Shown here piece by piece: positions 33,669 through 44,335 of a DNA stretch of 64,000 nucleotides (within the stretch, counting starts at the first letter, position 1; each line of letters starts with the position of its first letter). A program made the position numbers and the translations under genes. Location of the stretch: NCBI GenBank assembly GCA_021292165.1, contig CM037880.1, forward strand, positions 141,672,564 through 141,736,563. Reading direction: 5' to 3'. Below the pieces are notes generated by a model, which was not told where the DNA came from, did not search any database, and worked only from the letters and a program-made list of their open reading frames with translations. Origin of the DNA: Shinisaurus crocodilurus. Taxonomy: Eukaryota; Chordata; Lepidosauria; Squamata; Shinisauridae.

Positions 33669-34008
33669 AGGAACAACAATAACACCCCCACTTAGCTGCA
33701 AAGCTTGCTGGGTGACCATAGGCCACCCTTTCCCAACCTTGGTGCATTCCAGATATGTTGGACTACACCGCCCACCAACCTCAGCCAGCATGGGCATGCT
33801 GGCTGGGGATGATGGGAGGTGTAGTCCAACACATCTGGCATGTGCCAGGTTAGGAAAGGCTGTCTTAGGCTAAGAGAGTGACTGGCCTAACTTACCTCAC
33901 CAGGTTGTTTGTGAGGCTACAGTGCAGGGAGTGGGAGAAACATGCATTCTGCTCTGAGCTCCTTGGAGGAAGGGTGGGATAAAATGTAATAAATAAACCA
34001 ATAAGTAG
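33669..34008 (+). mobile_element. MIR/CORE-like SINE split by a hAT MITE
   Basis: Core GCTTGCTGGGTGACCATAGG, then the MITE, then a 20-odd-bp stretch in inverted orientation (33865-33887, GGCTAAGAGAGTGACTGGCC), then CTTACCTCACCAGGTTGTTT and the tail GAGCTCCTTGGAGGAAGGGT...AATAAATAAA. Confidence 0.8.
33724..33862. mobile_element. hAT MITE inside a SINE
   Basis: CACCCTTTCCCAACCTTGGT... and ...CCAGGTTAGGAAAGGCTG are inverted; long central arms GGACTACACC / GGTGTAGTCC. Flanks CCATAGGC and TCTTAGGC match at 6 of 8. Confidence 0.8.
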
Positions 34009-34120
34009 ATGCTTGGTCTCAAAGATAGTGGAGAGCATCCACTTGACAAAAAGGAGCAGAAACAGTTACCCAAATACATGTTGGATGGAGACCTTCGATT
34101 TAGAGGTGTAGTCATAAATA

Positions 34121-34279
34121 GATTCATAGAGCTGGAAGGGGCCTACAAGGCCATCGAGTCCAATCCCCTGCTCAATGCAGGAAACTAGAGAAGGGGTCTC
34201 CCATCCAAGTAATAACCTGGCCTGACCCTGCTTAGCTTTCCACGCTCAGACAAGCTGAGCGAGCCAGCATGAGCCACAG
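34121..34279 (-). mobile_element. 5S rRNA-derived SINE with CR1-like tail, copy 4
   Basis: Minus strand: GGCTCGCTCAGCTTGTCTGA GCGTGG, AAGCTAAGCAGGGTCAGGCC, TTATTACTTGGATGGGAGAC, then GGACTCGATGGCCTTGTAGG and CCTTCCAGCTCTATGAATCT. A 4-bp GCTC duplication lies in the head. Confidence 0.87.
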
Positions 34280-34545
34280 TCTTCAGGGGAGCTAGGAAAT
34301 TAAGGTCTCCTGAAAGTGTAGGCCTGTAGATATGAGGTGGACTCTGAGATGCCTGTACAGGAGTTGAATCCCATCTCTGCTACTCATTGACTGGGTTCAC
34401 ACAACATGACAACTGTCACTCAAGAGTTGAGTATAGGTTGAACTGTGCATTGTCATTGAACTATGGGTTGTTGTGTTCTGTGAACCCAGCAGCGCTAACA
34501 ATGGTTTGTTACTCATGAACAATCCATAGTTCAGAACCCAACAAC

Positions 34546-35505
34546 AAACAAACAATAATAATAATAATAATGATGATGATGATGATGATGATGATAATAA
34601 ATTTTTTATTTATTACCCGCCTCTCCATCTAGATCGAGGTGGGGAACAGCAGAAAATATAAATTACATAAACTAAACAACACAACACATACTATTAAACA
34701 TCTTAAAACATCCTAAAAACATCTTAAACATCCTAAAAACATCCTAAAAACATCTTAAAACATCCTAAAAACATCTTAAAACATCTTTAAAACAACTTAA
34801 AGGCATCCTAAAATTCCGCTGGATAGGCCTGCCGAAAGAGATCAGACTTTATGGCTTTTTTAAATTCCAAAAGACTGGTAAGTTGACGAATCTCCTCCGG
34901 CAGGCCATTCCATAATATGGGAGTAGCAGAAGAGAAGGTCCTCTGGGTAATACTTGTCAGCCTAGTTTTGGCTGACTGAAGTAGATTCTTCGCAGAGGAC
35001 CTAAGTGTGCGGGGCGGATTGTATGGGAGAAGGCAATCCCGTAGGTAGCCTGGACCCAAACCACATAGGGCTTTAAAGGTAATAACACCAAGTAGGCCGC
35101 TCAACAAGATCTGCCACAGACAGCCTTCTCCTTGTCCCTTCAGCCAGAGCAGCTAGACTGGTGGGGACGAGGAAGAGGGCCTTTTCTGTGGCGGCCCCCA
35201 TACTTTGGAACTCTCTCCCTAGTGACCTCCGCCATGCCCCCTCTCTGCTGAGCTTCCGCCGCTCACTAAAACCATGGCTATTCAGGCGGGAATATGGGGT
35301 GGGTTAAGATTTTAAAATTTTATACTGTTTTAAATGTATTTTATATTTTATTATGTTGTACATCACCCAGAGTGGCTGGTTTGCCGGCCAGATGGGCGAT
35401 TCATAAATACAATAAATAAATAACCAACACTTTATACTTTGCCCGGAAACTGATTGGCAGCCAGTGGAGTGCTTTTAAAACTGGTGTGATGTGGGGTTAT
35501 CTTCA
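34546..35505 (-). pseudogene. L2-like LINE 3' end, itself interrupted
   Basis: Minus strand: ...CCGGGCAAAGTATAAAGTGT at 35421-35445, a break (35087-35420), then VITFKALCGLGPGYLRDCLL, RTFSSATPILWNGLPEEIRQ and FRQAYPAEF stop, UTR with repeated CATCCTAAAAACATCTTAAA, tail (ATC)n/(ATT)n at 34555-34600. Same subfamily as 37484-38175. Confidence 0.87.
35087..35420 (+). pseudogene. L2-like LINE 3' end inserted in the opposite-strand LINE
   Basis: Starts 'CCAAGTAGGCCGCTCAACAA' and runs through RAFSVAAPILWNSLPSDLRH to YFRREYGVG, UTR GTTGTACATCACCCAGAGTG and tail AATACAATAAATAAATAA. Near-identical in plan to 30605-31044. The host LINE resumes with ACCAACACTTTATACTTTGC, intact at 37935 in its relative. 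Confidence 0.88.
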
Positions 35506-35854
35506 TGGGTTGTTCATGGTTAAGAAGCCATGGTTTGTTAGCATGGCTGGGTTCACACAACACAACAAAGCACGGTTGAACAACAAACCACGGTTCAGTG
35601 ACAACCCATACTCAACCTTGAGTGTGGGTTATGTTGTGTGAACCCAGTTAATTGTGTGACCTTGGGCAAGTCACATCCTCAGCATTGGTTCCCTATCTAT
35701 GAATGGTTGGAGTGTAGTGGCTAGAGCTATGCACTGTGAGCGAGGAATTCCAAAGTTTAAATGGTCACCTGACTTCAGCAAATAACTCAATATGACTTGT
35801 CTCCACCCTATCTACAATAGGAGGATAATATGACAGATCTTCATTGCAGGGTAG

Positions 35855-36180
35855 TTATCTAGGGATGTATGAGTCAGCAAAATTCAAGCTTGTCAAAATT
35901 CTCCAATTTCCACCTCAAAATTCATTCTGACTTGTGTCCGTATCAGATTGCGAGCTTTGGGGTTTTTTTCCCCCCATCCAAGCAATTCATGCATATTTTC
36001 TTGCAAATTTCCCCCTATCTACACATCCATTGTGTGCATTTTTCAAATGTACGCATTTTTGAATGCATTTTTCCCCCCTGGTGCGAATCATATCACAAGC
36101 TCGGGAATGTATGGACTTCGACTGCAGATTGCATTTGGGTCCATGTTTCATTCCAGGAGGTGCGAATTGGGTAAATTCTG
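35855..36180. mobile_element. Decayed DNA element, possible
   Basis: Begins AGGGATGTATGAGTCAGCAA AATTC and ends GGTGCGAATTGGGTAAATTC; weak inverted similarity of ends and C/T-rich AATTTCC motifs, comparable with 51732-52140. Confidence 0.35.
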
Positions 36181-36439
36181 CTCAAAAACAAGTATCTCCT
36201 ATATCCCTATCATTACTGAGATAATTTAAAAGGGAAGCAACTGAACCAGTGAGTGAACCCCCTTTGCTTATTAGTCTGGCAGAAATTGCAACATGGTGGC
36301 CTCCAGCAACTATTAGACAATGCAGGCTATCTGGTAAAACAGGAACTGTTTGAAACCTTGAGACTCAGCCTAGGAACTGAGGAACAACTTTAAAAAATTA
36401 ACTTCAAATTAGGGACTGCCCTGACAACAAGGGCCATTT

Positions 36440-36730
36440 AAGGGGCTGGCTCAGGTTTGAGGGGACGGGGCCCTCTGAAGGGCTCCCTCCTCTATTGGTG
36501 GGACCTGGTGGGTTTACCTACTGATAGTGGTAGCAGTACTCTAAGCAACACTGGATGGCTAACTCTAGCTGCCCTTTTAATTTCCCACAGTGCCCTGGAG
36601 TGATGCCAGACCAGGGGCATTGGGGAAATCTAAATGGTGCCTAGGCCCAGCTGCTAGCTCTGCTCACAGCACTGAGCTGCAAAACAAGGTAAAAGGGGGC
36701 ACAGGGCAGACATCCTTGAGCCACTGAATT
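36440..36730. mobile_element. hAT-like fragment, second copy of the 31317 type
   Basis: AGGGGCTGGCTCAGGTTTGA GGGG, then CCCTCTGAAGGGCTCCCTCC and CAGTGCCCTGGAGTG...GGGGCATTGGGG, in the same order as 31317-31580. Confidence 0.55.
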
Positions 36731-37483
36731 TCTCCAAGCCTTGCAAGGACGGGTCTTCTGCTTGTGAGCATTTTGTGTTCAAGGGTTATTCTGGCCTTCT
36801 CTGTTAACTACGTTCCTGCATTGCACCAATTCCTTGAGAGGCCTAAAGACAAGTCCCACTAGCTTCTGTGGGACTTAAACATACTTCACTGCACATGAAT
36901 TGTGACTGCTAATTTTTATAGACATTGGAGAAGCTTGCACACAAAGTGAACAACTTTTGTTGCTCATCATCTGAAATAACTTCTCTCTGATCCAATACAT
37001 AAAGGCAGTCCTCTGCTTTTAAAGATTAGTCAGTTCAACTTGCAGTGGAAATCTAAACAAACCCACTGTACAAGGCTTTGGTCTGAGGTGCCTTGCACAT
37101 GGCAGTTGGAGAAAAATTTAGAGAGAACTTTGTATTGTGTTCGTTTCCTATTTGACTTAAGGGGCCATCTGGCAAAACCCTTCCACCTCCATTAGTCTTG
37201 TTGCCTTAAAGGCAACCGTTTTTTGATATATATTTTAAAACCAGGAGTGCAAAATAATTTCCTTCTCGAGAGTTTTTTTGACATGGGCAGGGGAAATGTT
37301 TGCCAGAGAACAATAGAAGGAGCCTGTTCACAAAGTTGTGTGCCAGTTACTGCTTCAATCAGTATCCTGTTTGGGTGGGTGGAGAATATATGTGGAACTT
37401 TTCCCCAACCATGAGGCTTTGCTACATGGTTGAGGAAAAGTGGGGAGAGCTCTGTTTCAGCCCACTGTGGGCCAATGCAGACA
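36731..37483. other. Unique sequence
   Basis: Nothing recognised. Confidence 0.45.
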
Positions 37484-38175
37484 TGATGATAATGATGATG
37501 ATGATAATGATGATGATAATAATAATTTTTATTTCTTACCTGCCTCTCCACTCAGATCGAGGCGAGGAACAACCAGAAACATAAAATACATAAGTAGTTA
37601 AAAAACATAATAAATATTATTAAAATATTCTTTAAAACCTTTAAAAGTATCCTAAAAACTCTTAAAATACCACTAGGTAGGCCTGTCGAAGAGGTCAGTC
37701 TTTATGGCCTTTTTAAAAGCCAAAAGACTGTCTAGTTGAGGTGTCTCCTCTGACAGGCCATTCCACAGTCTGGGAGCAGCAGAAGAGAATGTCCTCTGGG
37801 TAGTACTCGCCAGCCTAGTCTTGGCTGACTGGAGTAAATTCTTCCCAGAGGACCTAAGTGTGCGGGGCAGATTGTATGGGAGAAGGCGATCCTGCAGGTA
37901 ACCCGGACCCAAACCATGTAGGGCTTTAAAGGTAATAACCAACACTTTATACTTCGCCCGGAAACTGATTGGCAGCCAGTGTAATGCTTTTAAAGCTGGT
38001 GTAATATGGGCACCTCTAGATGTACCGGTGACCAATCTGGCTGCCATATTTTGCACCAATTGAAGTTTCCGAACTAGGTACAAAGGTAGCCCTATGTACA
38101 GCGCATTGCAGAAGTCAAGCCTTGAAGTTACCAGCATGTGCACTACCGTCTTTAGGTCTTCCAACTTTAACATTA
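37484..38175 (-). pseudogene. L2-like LINE ORF2 C-terminus and 3' end
   Basis: Minus-strand ORF of 166 codons (38173 to 37673): MLVTSRLDFCNALYIGLPLY, QNMAARLVTGTSRGAHITPA, LKALHWLPISFRAKYKVLVI, GLGPGYLQDRLLPYN, RTLRSSGKN, SSAAPRLWNGLSEETPQ, stop. This is the RT-distal region of the L2/CR1 superfamily, uninterrupted. The UTR and a (ATT/ATC)n tail follow at 37484-37530. Among the least decayed LINE ORFs in the window. Confidence 0.92.
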
Positions 38176-38373
38176 CGTTAAAGACGTAGCAAGCAGTGCC
38201 ATGTTTTATTCTTTTTTTTTCTTTTTTTTTTTACTCTGGTGTATGCTCCACAGTCACTTATGGACCCATCGCTAGAGTCTACACAATCTTCTTTAGAATT
38301 TCCTCCTTTTATCCCGGAAGACAATCTTACTCGGTCACGAGTGATCGCCTGATGATGATGATGTGCAGGGGGC

Positions 38374-38556
38374 TTAGGAACATAGGAGCTGCCTTACACC
38401 GTCAGGCCATTAGTCCATCTAGCCCAGTGTTGACACTGACTAGCAGCGGCTCTCCAGGGTCTCGGACTGAGATCTTTCCCAGCCCTACCTAGAGATGCCA
38501 GTGATTGCACCTGGGACCTTCTTCATGCAATACAGGTGCTCTACCATGGAGCTGTG
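38374..38556 (-). mobile_element. tRNA-derived SINE with CR1-like tail
   Basis: Minus strand: CAGCTCCATGGTAGAGCACC (A-box), AAGGTCCCAGGTGCAATC (B-box), a body with CCTGGAGAGCCGCTGC, then CAACACTGGGCTAGATGGAC TAATGGCCTGAC and GCAGCTCCTATGTTCCTAAG, a CR1/L3-type end. Its head is unrelated to the MIR-like and 5S SINEs. Confidence 0.88.
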
Positions 38557-38943
38557 ATGCTTCCATATGGATTGAGACTGCACTGCAGGGCAGGAGGTTA
38601 AAGCTATCCTATCCCCCACACTAGGGCCCTGATCTGGATTGGGGGCCCTGTGCTTACACTAGAATAAAAAAGAAGAAAGAGCTGTTTGCTGTGACTTTAA
38701 CATAATGTCTACTTTGGCCCTATCTGGCAGTGGAATTTCTGCCCTCCAGCTACTTGAAATAATTCCAATGTCCAGGAGAGATATTCCCCAATCTCTGCAA
38801 GGAGGGAATGGGGCTGTTTGTCCGATCCAACTATCTGCGGATTAATTTGGAATGGCTCTCCAAATCCCTTGGGGCTTTCTTTTTCTGGGGCCATTGGTAA
38901 AGATAGTTGTAGAACTTGTAGCTCACACTGAAATCTATGTATG
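38557..38943. other. Unique sequence
   Basis: Nothing recognised. Confidence 0.4.
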
Positions 38944-38951
38944 GTGTAAAG

Positions 38952-39077
38952 CAGGGAGTGGAGAGCCTGTGGCCCTCCAGATACTGGACTACAGCTCTCA
39001 TCATCCCTGACCATTGACCATGCTGATGGGAGTTACAGCACAACAACATCTGAAGGGCCACTGGTTCCCCATTCCTG
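38952..39077. mobile_element. hAT MITE, palindromic
   Basis: CAGGGAGTGGAGAGCCTGTGG CC... and ...GGCCACTGGTTCCCCATTCC TG pair. Flanks GTGTAAAG and CTGCAAAG match at 6 of 8. Confidence 0.8.
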
Positions 39078-39165
39078 CTGCAAAGTCTGGAAAGCTAATT
39101 TAGCTTTCTATCTAAAATATGCTTGTTCTACAGTTTCCACTAAGGCAGGAATCATAAAAGGGAAG

Positions 39166-39318
39166 GAGTGTAATGTGGTATAGAGTGTTAGACTAGGACT
39201 GGGGAGAGCCAGGTTCAGATCCCTGCACAGCCATGAAGCTCAACGAGTTCCTGGCCCACCTCTCTGCCTAATTTACCTCACAGGGTTGTTGTGAGGATGA
39301 AATGAGGGGGGGGGGACT
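39166..39318 (+). mobile_element. MIR/CORE-like SINE, tail missing
   Basis: Head GTAATGTGGTATAGAGTGTT and B-box GGTTCAGATCC, core CTCACAGGGTTGTTGTGAGG ATG, ending at a G9 run; LINE-like tail absent. Confidence 0.8.
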
Positions 39319-39377
39319 GTGACGAAATGCCATGTATATACCGGTAACTGTTGCTGTTGTAGAAGTACTCTGTGTGT

Positions 39378-39527
39378 CCTCTTAGAGCAGTGTTCTCCAA
39401 CCTTGGGTCCCCAGATGTTTTTGGCCTACAACTCCCAGCATGCCCCAGCCAGCTGGCTGGGGCATGCTGGGAGTTGTAGGCCAAAAACATCTGGGGACCC
39501 AAGGTTGGAGAACACTGCTCTAAGAGG
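39378..39527. repeat. Perfect 150-bp palindrome containing a hAT MITE
   Basis: The MITE (39388-39517, CAGTGTTCTCC...GGAGAACACTG) is a perfect palindrome centred on GCCAGCTGGC, and perfect pairing continues 10 bp into each flank (CCTCTTAGAG / CTCTAAGAGG). The near-self-complementary flanks also match directly at 8 of 9, so a normal target duplication may explain much of the extension. Confidence 0.95.
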
Positions 39528-41671
39528 CTATAACATTCTCTGCATAGGCATGAGGCCTAGTATTGTTTTTGTGTTGAAAGCCTGTTTAGTACTAGCTGCT
39601 TGGTGGTGATCTGATTCTGAAGCAGGAGAGAGAGATATGATTGCTTTGAATATTTATAGAAGGGTCCTGGATCAGGTAAATTCAATTTTGGTTGGCTGGG
39701 GATTCTCGCTAAGTGAAAAAGAGCAGTTGGGAAATGACAGTTAAGGAGTTGACAGTTAGGGATTCAAGGGGTGTATGGGTAGTCAGTCATGGAGAAGGTC
39801 TGTTAGTTGGTGGGTAGTGTTATAGAAGGACTAGGAGACAGCTGAAGAGAAAGTGAATAGCAAAGGCCTGAATATTTAGCTATTCCTTCTCAGTGGGATA
39901 ACCATACGTGGCTGGTGAAGATCAGGAGTAGGGAGCTGGTGGCTATGTTATACCAGGAAGCTGCCCTAAGATCTTACTAGAAGAAGGTTTACACAGGCAG
40001 TTACTAAAACCCAGATAAATGGTCCAAGCAGCCAGAAATACAACAGGAGAAGTTTTGGGAGTCAGAGGAAGCCTATACCCAAGAGCTGGGCCTGCGTGTG
40101 AGTATATTTGGCTGGGGTAGATGTTTAGGGAATTTGGCCTGAGGTAAAAGAAGTCATTAAGAGGCTTGCAACAGCGTCCTTAAGAAGTGTCAGCAAGCAG
40201 TCTTTTAAAACCCCAAAGTAAATATTAGTGTTTATAATTAGTATAAATACAAATTCCCTTACGTACAAAATATCCCTTCAACAACTTACTTGTTTAATAG
40301 TTCCTTTTGTCTCAAGTCTTGGTGCCCATCTCATGCCTAAGCCTCTTATACCAAGCTACTAGGAGCTTTTAAAGTATTCTCAGAGAATTGGCGGCAGCGG
40401 AAAAGGGCCAGCTTGTGGAACTCTGAGTTATAGTAGCAGAGAGTTCCTTAGCTCCTGAAATATAAGCATTTCCTAAAAATAAACTGTAAAGGAACAGTTT
40501 CCCCATAGGTGGTGGCAGCGCTGGAGAGAAAATCCCTCATATGTGGTGGGAGTAGTGGGATAGGAAATCCTTCATAGGGACCATGTACACCCCCTTGAGC
40601 TCCTTGAAAGAAGGGCAGGATATAAATAACTTGAAAAAGTAAGAGAAATCTCTGAAGTGACCCTGATATTTCTTTGTTGTTCAGCATAGCGCAAGCATGT
40701 GTTCAAGGTGGGCTGGGGGCAATCTTAGCCAAACAAATCATATATAATCAGGTACTTCGAGTAGATCTGGATACTTGAGGTTTGGGTAATAGATTCTGTA
40801 ACATAATATGAGAGAACACTCAAGAACATGTATTATAGGATAGCATGACAGTAACCTGCAAAGTTGGGCTTTAGCAGCTGTGTGTAGTTGGCTTACATGT
40901 TTCTTGGGTGATAATTAAACTTGTGTAACTAAACATGAAAGCCTTAATCATTTGCTCAAAGTGATGACTCTTCAGCCTCTGGCTGCAAGGCTGGTGGATT
41001 GGTGTAAAATCAGCCAGCTGGCACTCATCTGGCTATTAATGAAGTATACAAAGTTTTTTGGGTTGTTTTTTTTATAGTAGGCTCTGTCTAAGTGTCCAGA
41101 CTTGAACAGACATGCTTTCAACCGAGGGAGTGTAGCTATACTAGATTCTTGCTGCTCCAGAGGTGCAGCAGGAGATCTGTTGCCTTAAACAAGCTTAGGC
41201 TGGAATATGTTTTTGCAAGGCTTTCTGTGATCTTATAGAATTAAAGCTACAGCGTGGCCTGAAATGAGCTTTTTATGCTTACTGCCAATAGAAAATAAGG
41301 TAACGAGATTTGCAGGGCAAGGTGTTGATGCAGGTAGCATTTCTGGATGATCTTAAAATGTGCAGAATAAAAAATATCTGTGGCTGTCCTTTGGTTGATG
41401 CGCCTTGACTTAAAAAAACAAAAACAAACCTGTTCTGTAATCCTCCTTAAGAGCTACATAGCCTCAATCTTGAAGAGGCATTGAGTGCTTGAAGGAAGTT
41501 GTGGGAGGCCTAGTGGCTGTCTTGTCTTGGACTTTGTCTTAGTCATGAATTAATAATTAGAGGTGTATGTGACTGATGAAACTGGAATGAAATTGCAAGT
41601 ACATCAGTAAGGGAAGAAGGCAGGCTCTAAAGGTGGGGCAAAGGGAAATAAAAGTTTTGGACCCATGGACC
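39528..41671. other. Mostly unique sequence
   Basis: A SINE tail (TTGAGCTCCTTGAAAGAAGG GCAGGATATAAATAAC) lies at 40592-40627. Nothing else recognised over 2.1 kb. Confidence 0.5.
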
Positions 41672-42111
41672 TGGTTCATACATAACACCAACCCATGTTT
41701 ATTTAACCCATGGTTTGTTGCCCTACCCAGGGTTTGTCTGGGAGATGATAGAACAAACCATGGTTTGTTTTCTCAATCCCTGGGTTGTTTGTTTTCTTCC
41801 TCCTTTGCCTGCTCCCGTTTCCCAAATATTTTTGCAGCATTGTAGTACTGGCATGTAGAGCAGCTGGGTTGTTTTACTGCTCTTGCCTGCACTCTCTATA
41901 GCCTGGCAAAACAACCCACAAACAACCAATGGTTTTGTGTTTGCATGGAATGGCAACCCATGGTTTAAACAACCCAGAGTTCACAACCCGACAAGAAACG
42001 ATGAGTTCTCTTTCTGGGTTTGTTAGTGTGGCTGGATTCACATATCATGACAACCCAGAATTCAGCAACCTATGGGTTAAATAAACCATGAATTAGTGTT
42101 ATGTGCAAAGC
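41672..42111. mobile_element. AACCC-rich DNA element with long inverted ends
   Basis: Ends TGGTTCATACATAACACCAA ... and ...TTAGTGTTATGTGCAAAGCA pair imperfectly, then TTTATTTAACCCATGGTTTG / TATGGGTTAAATAAACCATG. ACCATGGTTTGTT and complements repeat through the body. No clear target duplication. Confidence 0.7.
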
Positions 42112-42650
42112 AATGGTGGGGGAATAAATGTGCTGAGGCAGAGGGACAAAGGAAACAATTTCCTGATGCTCAGAGTTTTCCACATGTATGGTAAAGCCTA
42201 TTCAGACAATTTTGGCTTTCTCTCCCCCATGCTCCATAAACATGAGTGGTGGAAACTTGCACCCTTTAAAAAATAAACAAGGTAAGATGTTCATGATCTA
42301 TGAAAGTAAACACATTTTAGGTTACAGAAGTTTTTCTCTGCTCTACAACTTAACAAATGGCAACAATCAATAAAATATGACAATCCACTACACTACACCC
42401 TTCATTTCCTCTGATGTTATGCTTCTCACCTGTTTTTAGATATTTTTACTTGTTTGCCAAAATGTTGCCTTCATTCCCTCCAACCCCAGAAACGCCTCTG
42501 TTTCTGAGTAGTTATTTCCACTATGCTTCCACTTACGTTGCATCAATTTACATGGCTGCTTCACATAGAAGTCACTAATAATGCCCTAGAAACATTACCC
42601 AAGCTATGGTTGGAAAAGCACACCAAGTGACTAAGAAGCAAATAATCTTA
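42112..42650. other. Unique sequence
   Basis: Nothing recognised. Confidence 0.45.
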
Positions 42651-42653
42651 TTA

Positions 42654-43092
42654 GAGAGTGATCCTATGGCCCCTAGACAGCGTCTAGGGGCCATAGGTTA
42701 ATTCGGATTCTCAGGTCTGAGGTCAGAGACACAGAGCTCCAATCAGAGCTGGGAATCTGCGCTCCAATCCCCCCCCCCCCTTGCAGCCAGTGTGGAAAGA
42801 ACTTTGCCAGCTGCCTCGCTGAGATCGGGAAACTGACCTTGTAAAGGGGGTATTTTGGGGGACAGGGAGGGGAGGAAAGCAGGGCCTACAGGATATGAGG
42901 TATCCTGATTGTGCTCCAGCCTCCTTCCCTCCCCCTCTGAAGCACCTCCGCTAGATGGCCAAAATGCAGAGCGGGAAGTACGGGGAAGTGGAGATCGCCT
43001 CCGCCACTCCTCCCACTCTGCACTGGATGCTCATAAGCCTCTGAGTTTAGGGGCTTACAAGCATTGAAGGTGCAACCCATAGGATTGCACCC
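42654..43092. mobile_element. PIF/Harbinger-like element, long form
   Basis: Ends GAGAGTGATCCTATGGCCCC ... and ...CCATAGGATTGCACCC, flanked by TTA (42651-42653, 43093-43095). Terminal hairpin GGCCCCTAGAC / GTCTAGGGGCC at 42669-42697 and internal GATGGCC and AAGCCTCTGAG parts shared with 15163-15576. Confidence 0.88.
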
Positions 43093-43300
43093 TTACCCTG
43101 CCTGAAGCAATTGTAGAAATTCATACAGATGTTATAACTACTCCCCCTTTCCCCCCTTTGAAAACAAGCGTTCAGAAAATAATGGCAAATTACAATAAAC
43201 ATATTTTATGTAAAATATATAACTTCTAGAATCTGAATGTGATTTGGAGCAAGTGAAAGAAGATATGATGTAAGTGAGGCCAAGATACAGGAATGACATA

Positions 43301-43546
43301 CAGTAATACCTTGGATTGCAAGTAACTTGGTTTGAGAGCGTTTTGCAAGACAAGCAAAATTTTAAATATTTATTCAATTTTTTTTACTTGATATACAAGC
43401 GACGTCTTGCAATACAAGTACTGTAGTACGGCATAAATTAAAAATCTCTACACATTTTTTGGGGGGATTTCGTTTTGATATAAGAGTGTTTTGGATTACA
43501 AGCACGTTTCCGGAACGAATTATGCTCTCAATCCAAGGCATGACTG
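43301..43546. mobile_element. Tc1/mariner-like MITE, copy 2
   Basis: CAGTAATACCTTGGATTGCA ... CAATCCAAGGCATGACTG, flanked by TA on both sides. About 96% identical by eye to copy 3 at 53460. Confidence 0.92.
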
Positions 43547-43548
43547 TA

Positions 43549-44327
43549 CCTGTGCAGGGTTGAATATCATGAAAAATTATGTTAAGGTGCTAGGTTACTC
43601 TAGTCTCTAAGATAAATAATAATCCGTACAGCTTAATTTTTTGGAAATCCGGAAAAAACAAGGTGATTCCCTTTCATATTCGGTGGAATTGTCCTCTAGC
43701 TAAAAGAAAATCAAGGGTGGGGGGATGGAGGAGGGAATCAAAATTGTACTAGAAAAAATCTTTAGATCTTTCACTGATTTTGTACAGCCTTGTTTTCTCA
43801 TACTTGCTAGATAATCTGAATGTGATTCTATTTTTCTGAAATAAAATAAATAATAAACACAGATGGTGCTGTCTACAGCGGTATTTAAAAACAAAATATA
43901 ATTTAAATCTCTAATTTATTATGTCAGTTCAGTAAATTTGAACAGTATGGTTTCTCCATGGATCTACTCGCTGTTAAAAGTTGTGTTGTTCTGACATGCT
44001 TGTTGTAAACAAGAAAAGTGCATGTATGAATTGAGTTAGTACATTTAAGATGATTACAAGAGTTTACTTGAAGCCTTGCGATGCTTTGCTATTGTAATCC
44101 TAGATCTATGAGGCCTGGTGAGGGAAAAGTTCTCAGTGTATGCTCACAGGCACTCTTGTCTCTATTATTGCTTTGCCTGTTAACAGAAGCTAAACCCTGG
44201 AATTAATTAGTTTTCAAAGGTTGAGTTGATCAATTGAAGCCTTGCCTTAATACATTTGATGTTTGGTCCAGCAAATCCACACTTTGATTGTAAAAATTAA
44301 ATTTGAAATTTCAACTGTATTATAGCA
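43549..44327. other. Unique sequence
   Basis: AT-rich; nothing recognised. Confidence 0.45.
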
Positions 44328-44335
44328 GGTAATCT

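Larger units (their letters stand above)
34391..35651. mobile_element. AACCC-rich DNA element, split by LINE insertions
   Basis: Each half carries its own palindrome: 34391-34488 (TGGGTTCACACAACATGACA ... TGTGAACCCA) and 35552-35650 (TGGGTTCACACAACACAACA ... GTTGTGTGAACCCA). GCTAACAATGGTTTG at 34496 pairs with CATGGTTTGTTAGC at 35534. LINE DNA at about 34546-35505 separates the halves. Confidence 0.7.
34320..35735 (+). mobile_element. MIR-like SINE interrupted by a nested composite
   Basis: Left part 34320-34390 (B-box-like GTTGAATCCC, CATCTCTGCTACTCATTG) and right part 35652-35735 (AATTGTGTGACCTTGGGCAA GTCAC) join into one MIR-like core. About 1.26 kb of younger material lies between. Confidence 0.75.
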
